Source: a bacterium (GTDB lineage Bacteria; Verrucomicrobiota; Verrucomicrobiia; Limisphaerales; UBA11358). From it: 64,000 nucleotides of DNA. This document shows, piece by piece, positions 8,640 to 16,607 of the stretch; the first letter of the stretch is position 1; each line of letters opens with the position of its first letter. The stretch is from NCBI GenBank assembly GCA_021780905.1, contig JAJXXW010000064.1:1-64000 (forward strand). The letters run 5' to 3'. The notes beneath the pieces are model-generated. The model did no database searches, was not told where the DNA came from, and saw only the letters and a program-made list of their open reading frames with translations. Position numbers and translations under genes: made by a program.

Positions 8640-11410
8640 GTTTGAAACCTTGGTATAAAGTCGTCACCCCGCGCGAGGATTTGCGCGAAGGCAAACCGCT
8701 TGATGCGTCAGAATTTGCCGTCCATCTGGATCAGGTGCGCGAAGGTCTCGCGCCCGCTGATTATCAAAAGCCGGAGCGCTTTTTCGAGCGCACCTATCTC
8801 ACCAAGAATCTCGCCAGTCTTGCGTCCGAAGTCATCCGCCGTCTGTCCGGCGAGAAAACCGAAACGAACGCCATTTTCAATCTCTCGACGCAGTTTGGCG
8901 GCGGCAAGACGCACGCCTTGACGCTGCTTTACCACCTTGCCAAACAAGGGCCGGCCGCGAATAAATTCGCGGGCGTGGCTACCTTGCTCGTCAAGGCCGG
9001 CATCGCCGGTGTGCCCAAGGCCGAAGCCGCCGTGTTCGTCGGCACGGAGTTCGATTCCATCAGCGGTCGCGGCGGCAAGGATGGCACGCCGTTGCGCAAG
9101 ACGCCGTGGGGCGAAATCGCGTGGCAGCTTGGCGGCGCCAAGGCGTTCGCCACCGTGGCCGAGCACGACAAAAAAGGCGAGGCTCCCGGCGGCGAGGTGA
9201 TCCGCCAGTTTTTGCCCAAGGACAAGCCCAGCCTCATCCTGATGGACGAGCTGATGAATTATGTCAGCCGTAACCGTAAAAACGGCTTGGGCGGACAGCT
9301 CTATAATTTTCTCCAAAACCTGTCGGAAGTGGCCCGCAGCAGCGACAATGTCGTCCTGGCCGTTTCCATCCCGGCATCGGAACTGGAAATGACGGCGGAG
9401 GATCAATCTGATTTTGAGCGGTTCAAGAAAGTGTTGGACCGGCTCGGCAAAGCCATCGTCATGTCCTCAGATTCCGAGACATCGGAAATCATCCGCCGCC
9501 GTTTGTTTGAGTGGGACGAGCGTGCCGTCACCAGCGAGGGCAAAGTGATGTTGCCCAAGGAGGCGGTGGAAACATGCGTCGAATACGCGGATTGGGTGGT
9601 GGAGCATCGGCAACAACTGCCCAGCCAGTTCAATGTGGACGGTGCCCGCGAGGCATTCACCGCCACATATCCATTTCACCCGGCGGTCATTTCCGTGTTT
9701 GAACGGAAGTGGCAGGCATTGCCCCGCTTTCAGCAAACCCGTGGCGTGTTGCGCTTGCTCGCATTGTGGGTGTCGCGCGCGTATCAGGAAGGTTTCAAAG
9801 GCGCGCACAAGGATGCGATGATCGGACTTGGCACCGCGCCGCTCGATGATGCCATGTTCCGCTCCGCCACCTTTGAGCAGTTGGGGGAAACCAAGTTGGA
9901 AGGCGCGGTGACGACCGACATTTGCGGCAAACGCGATTCCCACGCCACGCGGCTCGATGCCGAGGCGACGGAAACCATCAAGAATGCCCGCCTGCATCGC
10001 AAGGCCATCACCGCCATTTTCTTTGAGTCCAACGGTGGCCAAGCCAAGACCGATGCCACCGTGCCGGAAATCCGTTTCGCCGTCGCCGAACCGGGCCTGG
10101 ACATCGGCAACGTGGAAACCGCGCTGGAGGCATTGACCGAGGGTTGTTATTACCTCGCGGTGGAGCGCAATCGCTACCATTTCAGTCTCAAGGAAAATCT
10201 TAACAAGCGGTTTGCCGACCGGCGCGCGACTATTCCGCCAGCCCAGGTCGAGGACCAAATCCGTGACGAAATCCAGAAAGTGTTTTCCACCGGCAACGGC
10301 TTGGAACGGGTTTTCTTCGCGGAAAAGACCATCCAAATTGCCGACCGCCCGGCAGTCACGCTGGTTGTGCTCGCACCCGACCAGTCGTTGGCGGATGAAA
10401 AAGCCACGACCGCCTTCGTAGAAACCATGATTCGCGATTACGGCACGTCGTCGCGCACGTTCAAGAGTTCCATCATTTTTTGCGTGCCGGAAGCCCCGGA
10501 CACGTTGCGCGAAGACGCTCGCAAGGTGCTCGCGTGGGAGGCCATTGACGACGACGATTTGAAACTGGACGAAACCCAGGTTCACCAGCTCGCGGAAAAT
10601 CTCAAAAAAGCCCGGCGCGACTTGAAGGAAACCATCTGGCGCACCTACAAGAATTTGATGCTGCTCGGCAAAGACAACACGGTGAAGCGCGTTGATCTCG
10701 GCTTGGTTCATTCCAGCGCCGCGACGGATTTGCTTTCGCTGATCGTCACCCGTTTGAGTTCCGATGGCGATTTGGAAACCAAGGGCATCAGCCCGTCGTT
10801 CCTGATTCGTAATTGGCCGCCCGCGTTCAAGGAATGGTCCACCAAATCCGTGCGGGATGCTTTTTTTGCCGCGCCGCAATTCCCGCGTCTGACCAATCCC
10901 GACGTGCTGAAGGAAACCATTTCGCGCGGCGTCGGCAACGGTCTGCTGGCCTACGTCGGCAAAACCGCGTCGGGCGAATACAAACCGTTTTACTACAACA
11001 AGGCCGTGATGACCGCCGACGTGGAATTGTCGGACGACATGTTCATTATCACCAAGGAAGTCGCCGAGGCTTACCTGAAAGGCCGTGCCACCCCGCCGCC
11101 GGTCGCACCCGTCGCCCCACCCACAGATTCGACGGGCAAGCCCGTGCCGCCGGTCGTCCCGCCGACCATCATCCAGCCGCCACTCGTGCCCACCGGCACC
11201 TCCGTCCTGAAGTGGACCGGCGAAGTTCCGGCGCAGAAGTGGATGAATTTTTACACCAAGGTTCTGTCCAAGTTTGCCTCGGCGCGCGGTCTGAAGCTGA
11301 CCGTCAAAGTCGAGGTGTCCCCCGATGGCGGTGTTTCCAAGCAGAAGCTGGACGAAACCAAATCCGCGCTCCGTGAACTTGGCTTGAACGACGATGTAAA
11401 CGTCGAGTGA
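8636..11410 (+). CDS. DUF499 (BrxC-like) P-loop ATPase
   Basis: This 924-residue DUF499 ATPase starts at the ATG overlapping the darG stop (ATGA). The Walker A sequence QFGGGKTHAL lies near residue 86 and Walker B with LILMDELMNY near residue 200; both are typical of DUF499/AAA-like ATPases related in organisation to BREX BrxC. A proline-rich linker near residue 820 (APPTDSTGKPVPPVVPP) leads into a short C-terminal domain of 85 residues or so. Such ATPases are partners of DUF1156 methylases and probably couple recognition to restriction or methylation. The first 63 nt exist in decayed form upstream of darT, so this gene either arrived with darTG or was shifted by their insertion. Confidence 0.9.
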   Translation: MSLKPWYKVVTPREDLREGKPLDASEFAVHLDQVREGLAPADYQKPERFFERTYLTKNLASLASEVIRRLSGEKTETNAIFNLSTQFGGGKTHALTLLYHLAKQGPAANKFAGVATLLVKAGIAGVPKAEAAVFVGTEFDSISGRGGKDGTPLRKTPWGEIAWQLGGAKAFATVAEHDKKGEAPGGEVIRQFLPKDKPSLILMDELMNYVSRNRKNGLGGQLYNFLQNLSEVARSSDNVVLAVSIPASELEMTAEDQSDFERFKKVLDRLGKAIVMSSDSETSEIIRRRLFEWDERAVTSEGKVMLPKEAVETCVEYADWVVEHRQQLPSQFNVDGAREAFTATYPFHPAVISVFERKWQALPRFQQTRGVLRLLALWVSRAYQEGFKGAHKDAMIGLGTAPLDDAMFRSATFEQLGETKLEGAVTTDICGKRDSHATRLDAEATETIKNARLHRKAITAIFFESNGGQAKTDATVPEIRFAVAEPGLDIGNVETALEALTEGCYYLAVERNRYHFSLKENLNKRFADRRATIPPAQVEDQIRDEIQKVFSTGNGLERVFFAEKTIQIADRPAVTLVVLAPDQSLADEKATTAFVETMIRDYGTSSRTFKSSIIFCVPEAPDTLREDARKVLAWEAIDDDDLKLDETQVHQLAENLKKARRDLKETIWRTYKNLMLLGKDNTVKRVDLGLVHSSAATDLLSLIVTRLSSDGDLETKGISPSFLIRNWPPAFKEWSTKSVRDAFFAAPQFPRLTNPDVLKETISRGVGNGLLAYVGKTASGEYKPFYYNKAVMTADVELSDDMFIITKEVAEAYLKGRATPPPVAPVAPPTDSTGKPVPPVVPPTIIQPPLVPTGTSVLKWTGEVPAQKWMNFYTKVLSKFASARGLKLTVKVEVSPDGGVSKQKLDETKSALRELGLNDDVNVE

Positions 11411-11413
11411 CGT

Positions 11414-12283
11414 TCACACACCTTCCGCCTTGGCGATGGTTTCAAATTCCGGCAGCAGTTCGCCGTGATGCTCGCGCAGATGTTTCGCCACCCGGCTGTT
11501 TTCTATTAGGCGTTTGATATAACCGCGCGCCAGTGTCAGGCTCATCATGTTTTCCGTGTAGTTTGCCTCGATGTTTTTGAAGTCTTTTTCCAGCGCTTCC
11601 ATTTCCCGCTCCATCCGCGCCAGTTCTTCCGCCGTCATGCCGGCTTTTTTCTTCGGCTCATGCGGCGACACCATTTGATCCTTTGGCGTCGCCATCACCA
11701 GCGCTTCCGCATACGGCTTGGTAAAATTGTTGGCTGAGACCATCACTTCCGCGATTTCAATTTGCCGCAGGCCCGTCACCTTGCGCAAAAGCCGGATGGC
11801 CGCCGCCGTGATGTGCTTGTCTTTGAGCAGTTCCACCGCGTCCGCGTTGATGCCGTCCAGCAGGTTCATCAGGGTGTTAACGGTTTCCAGTGGCATGGAC
11901 AACGCCTTCGCAATCCGTTCCGGCTTCACGCCATTTTTGACCGCCTTCACAATCATCTTGTGCGCTTGGATCGACGGCAGTTTGTTGACGCGGGCGTTGT
12001 AGGTGTAGCGGTCGTCTTCGCTGGCGACGATGATTTCCACCATCTTCCAGCCTAATTGTTTCAGCGCCAGCAGTCGCAGATGTCCGTCGAGCACCAGCCA
12101 GTGGTCGCCGCTCTTTTGCGGATAGACCATCAGCGGTTCAATCAGCCCGAGTTCCGGCAGCGATTCCACAATGGCTTCGTAGCGCCGGATGTTGTGCGGC
12201 TCTTTGACGACCTTGGTGGGCAGCAGTTTCGCCACTTCCACCGTCTGCTTCCGCATTTCAAACGCTATTTTGGCCGCGCTCAT
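11414..12283 (-). CDS. ParB-like nuclease-fold protein (second of pair)
   Basis: The 289-residue protein has an N-terminal ParB/Srx-type fold: VVKEPHNIRRYEAIVESLPELGL, then the DGHLRLLALKQLGW motif. An HTH-like segment (PERIAKALSMPLETVNTLMNLL) follows. The C-terminus is a long charged helix (MTAEELARMEREMEALEKDF). It begins inside the 3' end of the first ParB-like gene with a 4-nt overlap, so the two are coupled. It ends 3 nt from the DUF499 stop on the opposite strand, marking one edge of the recombinase module. Chromosome or plasmid partition is unlikely because no ParA is present; a DNA-targeting role with the serine recombinase is more plausible, but is inferred. Confidence 0.8.
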   Translation of the reverse strand: MSAAKIAFEMRKQTVEVAKLLPTKVVKEPHNIRRYEAIVESLPELGLIEPLMVYPQKSGDHWLVLDGHLRLLALKQLGWKMVEIIVASEDDRYTYNARVNKLPSIQAHKMIVKAVKNGVKPERIAKALSMPLETVNTLMNLLDGINADAVELLKDKHITAAAIRLLRKVTGLRQIEIAEVMVSANNFTKPYAEALVMATPKDQMVSPHEPKKKAGMTAEELARMEREMEALEKDFKNIEANYTENMMSLTLARGYIKRLIENSRVAKHLREHHGELLPEFETIAKAEGV

Positions 12284-13170
12284 GCCGCCTCCTGTGGCTT
12301 GTCCGTGACGCGCCGCCAGATGTCCTTGGGCATCGTCGCCACCTTTTCCGCCCGCAACAACGTTACGAAATGCTCATCCGCCAGCAGTCGCCGGAATGCG
12401 CCCACCACAAAGATCATTCGTTCCTCGCAGTAGCGGGCTTTTTTTACCATCAATCGTTGCTTCTGGCTTTCGCGGCGATAGGCGTTCACCAGACTGTCGG
12501 CGCTGGTTTTTTCCTGACTGGTCATGCGCGGCCCGTTGCCGCGCTGCTTGCCGATCAAACGCCGGCGCTCCATCACCCGCCGGATGGTCCGCAGCGCGTG
12601 CTGTGTCAGTTTCCGCTGCTCACACGCCTTTAACAATTCGCGTTGCATTTCAATGCCTTCGGTGCGCGCAATCTCCACCGCCACGGTGATCGGGATTCTT
12701 CCGTTTAAGACCGCATCCAGCAGCCGTAGTTCGCCCGTTTTTTTCAAAACGAGCAGGTCGTGAATGGTGGTTGGATCAATATCAATTCGTCGGCTGATTT
12801 CTTTTACGGTCAAACCTTCCGCCTTGAGTCGTTCGATTTCCGTCAGCATTTCAATCGGCGCGGGATTGCGCCGCGCCAGGTTCTCGGCGAGGCTGCGCAA
12901 CAGCCGGTCCTCTTTGCTGATTTGCACCACGACCGCCGGAATTTCCTTGTAGCCCAACAACCGGAACGCCTCCAAGCGTCCTTGTCCGCAGACCAAATCA
13001 TACGTCGGGCCTTCGCCCTCACCCGCCGCCCGCTCGCTGACCTGAATCGGCTTTTTCAAGCCGAGGTTCTTGATGCTTTGCACAATCAGCGCGAACTTCT
13101 TCGGATCCCGGTGCCGGGGATTCAGGATGTGGATTTGGTCGAGCGGGATCATTTTGATTTCATCATTCAT
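12280..13170 (-). CDS. ParB/RepB-like DNA-binding protein (first of pair)
   Basis: This 296-residue protein starts with a ParB N-terminal domain (MIPLDQIHILNPRHRDPKKF; CGQGRLEAFRLLGYKEIPA; LAENLARRNPAPIE). A helix-turn-helix (KEISRRIDIDPTTIHDLL) and a basic C-terminal region like RepB-type partition proteins follow. The start overlaps the recombinase stop by 8 nt and the stop overlaps the next ParB-like gene by 4 nt, so recombinase and both ParB-like proteins form one transcript. The lack of a ParA ATPase and the fixed company of a recombinase argue for a role in integration or target choice rather than segregation. Confidence 0.83.
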   Translation of the reverse strand: MNDEIKMIPLDQIHILNPRHRDPKKFALIVQSIKNLGLKKPIQVSERAAGEGEGPTYDLVCGQGRLEAFRLLGYKEIPAVVVQISKEDRLLRSLAENLARRNPAPIEMLTEIERLKAEGLTVKEISRRIDIDPTTIHDLLVLKKTGELRLLDAVLNGRIPITVAVEIARTEGIEMQRELLKACEQRKLTQHALRTIRRVMERRRLIGKQRGNGPRMTSQEKTSADSLVNAYRRESQKQRLMVKKARYCEERMIFVVGAFRRLLADEHFVTLLRAEKVATMPKDIWRRVTDKPQEAA

Positions 13171-14719
13171 GCACGTCCTCCAGGTTGATGCGTTCCATCA
13201 GGCTGAAAAAATAATCCAGGCTTTCACACCGGTAGGTGTCGAGGTAGATGCCGTTGGCTTCCGCCAGTCGCAGGTTTTCCCACGTCATGTCCAGCGCCGG
13301 CAACAGGTAATAGTCATGGATGTTCTCGTTGGTGAAATCCATCCGCACGGCGATGGTGATGTCCGGTTTCAATCCGGCATCCAGCCGGATCAGCCAGCGC
13401 GAGGCCCCGGCGGCGGTTTGCGTGTGCCGGCATAGCACGATGGAGACGCGCAGTTCGCCGTTGACCAGTAGCAGGTCGGTTTCATCGTCTTGGATGGCCG
13501 TGCCGCCCAGCTCCATGATTTTTTGCCGCACTGAGGCGACGATGTCCGGCCGCAGCACTCGCAGCCGCCGGTTTTGTTCGATGAAGGTGAAATCAATGCC
13601 CGGATCATAGCCGATGAGTTTGTAGGCATTGATGAGTGAACCGAACCGATGCCCAAAGGCCGAGCTCGACGGCAGTCCTTCCGTCTCGTCAATCAGGATG
13701 CCCGAAATGCGGCCGTGCTGCTTGAAAAGTTCGAGCAGTTTTTCCAGCATCTCTTCATTCGAAAGTTTTTCGCTTCGCGCCAGAATGATTTCCTGTGCCC
13801 GTAAAAATATTTCTCGCTCGATGATTCCCTGATAGGCGCCCTCCTTCCGGATCCATTTTTCCGGCGGATTCGTAACATGCTTGCATTTCAATTTGAACGA
13901 CGTGCGGTGATAAACGTTGTTGCCGATGTATTTTTCGTTGGTCAGCACTTCATGCACCGTCGCCCGGGTCCACTCGCGTCCGAAGTCAGTCTTGATGCCT
14001 TGCGCGTTGAGGCTGGCGGCAATCTCAGTTTCCGATTTCCCTTCGGTGACGAATGCCTGATACATCCAGCGCACGGTTTTGACTTCTTCGTCCGGCCCCG
14101 GCACCAGAATCACGCGGTCGGTCTGGATGCTTTTGTGTTCGCCCATCTTGAGCTCGCCTTTCCGGTTGCCGCCCGCGTCAATCAGCACCCGTCGCAGGCC
14201 GAAACCGGCCGTGCCGCCTTGACGGAATCCCAGCGTCACCAGCTTGCACGCGCCCTGAAATACTTTGGTTGAAAGTTCGCGGCTGTATTCGCCCGCCATC
14301 ATCCGTTTAACGCCCTTGATGATGGTGCTTACCGGGGTGCCGTCATTCTCGAATTGTTCCGCACAGTAATGCACGGCCACTCCGGCCCGTCGGCAGACAA
14401 ATTCATAATGGGCGCTTTCATCCGCATCCTGAAACCGCCCCCACCGGCTCACGTCATAGACCAGAATCGTGGAAAAATCGGCCTTGCCCTCCTCAACATC
14501 GCGGATCATTTGCGCCAGCGAATCCCGCCCTTCGATGTTCAACCCGCTTTTCCCATCGTCCGAATAATCCTTCACGATCTCCAGCCCGCGCAGTTTTGCA
14601 TATGCGAGAATCACATCCCGCTGGTTGCTGGTCGAATACTGCTGGTGCTCCGTGGACATGCGCACATACAGCGCCGCCCGCTTGGGCTGATTTGGTTCGT
14701 CATCCGGCTTCATGGTCAT
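13163..14719 (-). CDS. Large serine recombinase
   Basis: The 518-residue protein is a large serine recombinase. It has an N-terminal resolvase domain with the nucleophile serine in AALYVRMSTEHQ, a YDVSRWGRF segment and catalytic arginines, then a recombinase domain (RQGGTAGFGLRRVLID). The C-terminal region is not a typical zinc-ribbon/coiled-coil; it ends in a segment I do not recognise. An alternative ATG lies at 14713. It overlaps the downstream ParB-like gene, and the zinc-ribbon gene lies 12 nt upstream. Such enzymes integrate or excise elements by serine-linked double-strand breaks. No obvious short target duplication was identified by eye at the module ends. Confidence 0.9.
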   Translation of the reverse strand: MTMKPDDEPNQPKRAALYVRMSTEHQQYSTSNQRDVILAYAKLRGLEIVKDYSDDGKSGLNIEGRDSLAQMIRDVEEGKADFSTILVYDVSRWGRFQDADESAHYEFVCRRAGVAVHYCAEQFENDGTPVSTIIKGVKRMMAGEYSRELSTKVFQGACKLVTLGFRQGGTAGFGLRRVLIDAGGNRKGELKMGEHKSIQTDRVILVPGPDEEVKTVRWMYQAFVTEGKSETEIAASLNAQGIKTDFGREWTRATVHEVLTNEKYIGNNVYHRTSFKLKCKHVTNPPEKWIRKEGAYQGIIEREIFLRAQEIILARSEKLSNEEMLEKLLELFKQHGRISGILIDETEGLPSSSAFGHRFGSLINAYKLIGYDPGIDFTFIEQNRRLRVLRPDIVASVRQKIMELGGTAIQDDETDLLLVNGELRVSIVLCRHTQTAAGASRWLIRLDAGLKPDITIAVRMDFTNENIHDYYLLPALDMTWENLRLAEANGIYLDTYRCESLDYFFSLMERINLEDVHE

Positions 14720-14731
14720 GCAAATTGATAA

Positions 14732-15055
14732 TCAATCGCCATAGGATAACCGCTGCCGCCCCGCCGGCCTATCATCTCTCCGTAACCAAACTTTACCCTT
14801 GCGATATATGGCGAAAACACGTTTCCAATGTTCCGAATTTAGCCTCCGCCAGCGATAAACCCGATTCCGTTCCTTCACCGGATCGGCCAGATGCCGATTG
14901 TCAGGTTTGGCCTTCCACTTCCTTTGGCTGGCCGCCTTGCTCGCCCGTTTGCAGCGCGGGCGGGAGCAGTATTTCTGGCGGAAGGCGGTTTTGGGGTTGG
15001 GCGGAAACCATTGCTGGCAGCAATGGCATTTTCTTTTGCGGCGATGCTTTTTCAT
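14732..15055 (-). CDS. Small zinc-ribbon protein of the recombinase module
   Basis: The 107-residue, very basic protein (start ATG at 15055, immediately before MKKHRRKRK) has a CxxC...C(x4)C arrangement: KCHCCQQWFPPN followed by KYCSRPRCKRASK. This suggests one zinc ribbon that binds nucleic acid. The rest is rich in K, R and W. It is the first gene of the minus-strand module, 12 nt ahead of the recombinase. I know no function for it. Its place suggests a DNA-binding accessory or directionality factor, which is inference only. Confidence 0.7.
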   Translation of the reverse strand: MKKHRRKRKCHCCQQWFPPNPKTAFRQKYCSRPRCKRASKAASQRKWKAKPDNRHLADPVKERNRVYRWRRLNSEHWKRVFAIYRKGKVWLRRDDRPAGRQRLSYGD

Positions 15056-15148
15056 GGCGCCGCCACTCAATGAAGAGCGCGGTGCCTAGCCCAGCCGATT
15101 TTTAATTTTCCCTTCCGCCGCTGATTACCCCTACGCCGGACGGGCCAT

Positions 15149-16408
15149 TTACTCCGGCACAATCGCAAACCACGCCTTCGCCTCGGCCGGCCGCACCAGC
15201 TCGCGGTAATGCTGGAAAATCATCTGCGGCGAGTTGCCGGCCTCCAGCGCCACCTGCGCCACTTTTTGCGTCTCCGCCACCCGATAGCTGATATACGAGT
15301 GCCGCAGTGCGTTGCGTTTCCAGGCGAACACCGCCGTCGCCTCCGTCTCCTTCAATTTTTTATCCACCAGCTCCGCCAGTTTATCAATTTGATTGGACGT
15401 GTTGACGTAATCGCAAATGTGCCCGCTGGCCTTGCGGTGCGGCTTCAGCCACCGTTTCAAATTGTCCTGGATTGGCACCAGCCGCCGGCTGGCCGTCTTG
15501 GCTTTGTTCGCCTTCACCTCGATGAAACCGTCATCCATCCGCACTTCCGACCAATCCAGCCGTTGCAGTTCCGCATGGCGCAGACCGGCAAAAGCGCCGA
15601 TCGCCAGAAACGGAATCAGGCGCTCGTCGGCGTTTCCCAACACCGCCGCCATTTCTTCCGGCCGGAAAATCTCAATCTCGCCGTTGTCTTCCCGCGCCTG
15701 TGCGACATCCTCAATTTCCACCGTGCCCTTGACCAGGTAGCCGCGTGACACCGCGAAATTGATCAGCGTGCCGATGGCCCGCCGGAAATTGTTCCGGGAC
15801 CGGCCCGTGACCGGCATCGCCTTTTCGCCCTCGTCGGCCAGGCCTTTCAACCCGCGCAGGAAATCCCCGATCTCCGCGCTCGTCACCAGGGAAATGCGAC
15901 CGGGAAATTGCTCGGCAAACCGCCCCAGCCGCCATTTCAAATCCGAAGTGTAATACTTGCTCATCCCGTCCGCCGACTTGGCTTCAATCATTTCGGTGAC
16001 CACCTCTGGCACGAGTTTCTTGGGCAACCAGATGGGATTCTTCTTGGCGGAATACCGCGCCGCCTCCACCACCGACCTGCCCTCCAGAATCTTGTGCGCT
16101 TCGGCAAACTGAATCGCCGCCATTTCCAGCGACACACCGGTTGGCTTCAACGCCTCGATGGCGCGGACGTAGGAAAGCCGGTCGCCGCTCGTCAGCGTTA
16201 GGACATTGACCTCGCCGGTGGAAAGCTTGTTGGCGACCGTCTCCGCCTCCGTGGTTGCCAGCCCCAAATCGGCGAACGTTTTCCGCACGCGCTGTTCGCC
16301 GAGGTAGTAGGAAACCGTGTAGGCATCGCATCCCCGGGAAGGCGTGCGGTAGATTTTGACGATGGTATGACCCCGTTTAACCGTGATGGGAAACTTGGGC
16401 TTTGACAT
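15149..16408 (-). CDS. Tyrosine integrase of the tRNA-Gly island
   Basis: A 419-residue phage-type integrase. The N-terminal arm and SAM-like DNA-binding region run to about residue 215. The catalytic domain shows the first Arg in AGLRHAELQRLDW, a lysine-bearing beta turn (KANKAKTASRRLVP), the H-x-x-R-like box in ALRHSYISYR, and the nucleophile Tyr in FQHYRELV near the C-terminus. The gene starts 64 nt from the 3' end of tRNA-Gly(CCC) and reads away from it, the usual layout for an island integrated into a tRNA 3' end. It is probably the enzyme that inserted the left-hand island; the distal attachment site is outside the window. Confidence 0.9.
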   Translation of the reverse strand: MSKPKFPITVKRGHTIVKIYRTPSRGCDAYTVSYYLGEQRVRKTFADLGLATTEAETVANKLSTGEVNVLTLTSGDRLSYVRAIEALKPTGVSLEMAAIQFAEAHKILEGRSVVEAARYSAKKNPIWLPKKLVPEVVTEMIEAKSADGMSKYYTSDLKWRLGRFAEQFPGRISLVTSAEIGDFLRGLKGLADEGEKAMPVTGRSRNNFRRAIGTLINFAVSRGYLVKGTVEIEDVAQAREDNGEIEIFRPEEMAAVLGNADERLIPFLAIGAFAGLRHAELQRLDWSEVRMDDGFIEVKANKAKTASRRLVPIQDNLKRWLKPHRKASGHICDYVNTSNQIDKLAELVDKKLKETEATAVFAWKRNALRHSYISYRVAETQKVAQVALEAGNSPQMIFQHYRELVRPAEAKAWFAIVPE

Positions 16409-16472
16409 AAGCCGATTATGTCAGGAAACTGTCAGGAGTTCAAGAAATATCCCGCAAAAGCCCAATAAAACG

Positions 16473-16546
16473 TGGAGCGGGTGAAGGGAATCGAACCCTC
16501 GTCTCAGCCTTGGGAAGGCCACATTCTACCATTGAACCACACCCGC
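16473..16546 (-). tRNA. tRNA-Gly(CCC)
   Basis: The reverse strand folds into a tRNA: acceptor GCGGGTG paired with CACCCGC, D-arm GTTC/GAAT, anticodon loop TTCCCAA giving anticodon CCC, and a T-loop with GGTTCGATTCC. The discriminator U and the CCA tail are encoded (16473-16475). The anticodon stem has two G-U pairs at its base. The integrase at 15149-16408 adjoins its 3' end, so the tRNA is the probable attachment site of the island to the left. Confidence 0.96.
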
Positions 16547-16607
16547 AACGGTGACCGGTGTTTTCTAGCAGACTCCGCGCTGGCTGGCAACTGGTTTGCG
16601 CGGCGCC

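Noticed and set aside
1..11410. Calling the locus canonical BREX or DISARM
   Set aside because: No PglZ, BrxL, DrmA, DrmB or DrmC gene is visible. DUF499, DUF1156 and DUF3883 alone do not define either system, and the upstream part is missing.
11414..13170. Plasmid partition locus (parAB)
   Set aside because: Two ParB-like genes but no ParA, and both are locked in one transcript with a serine recombinase.
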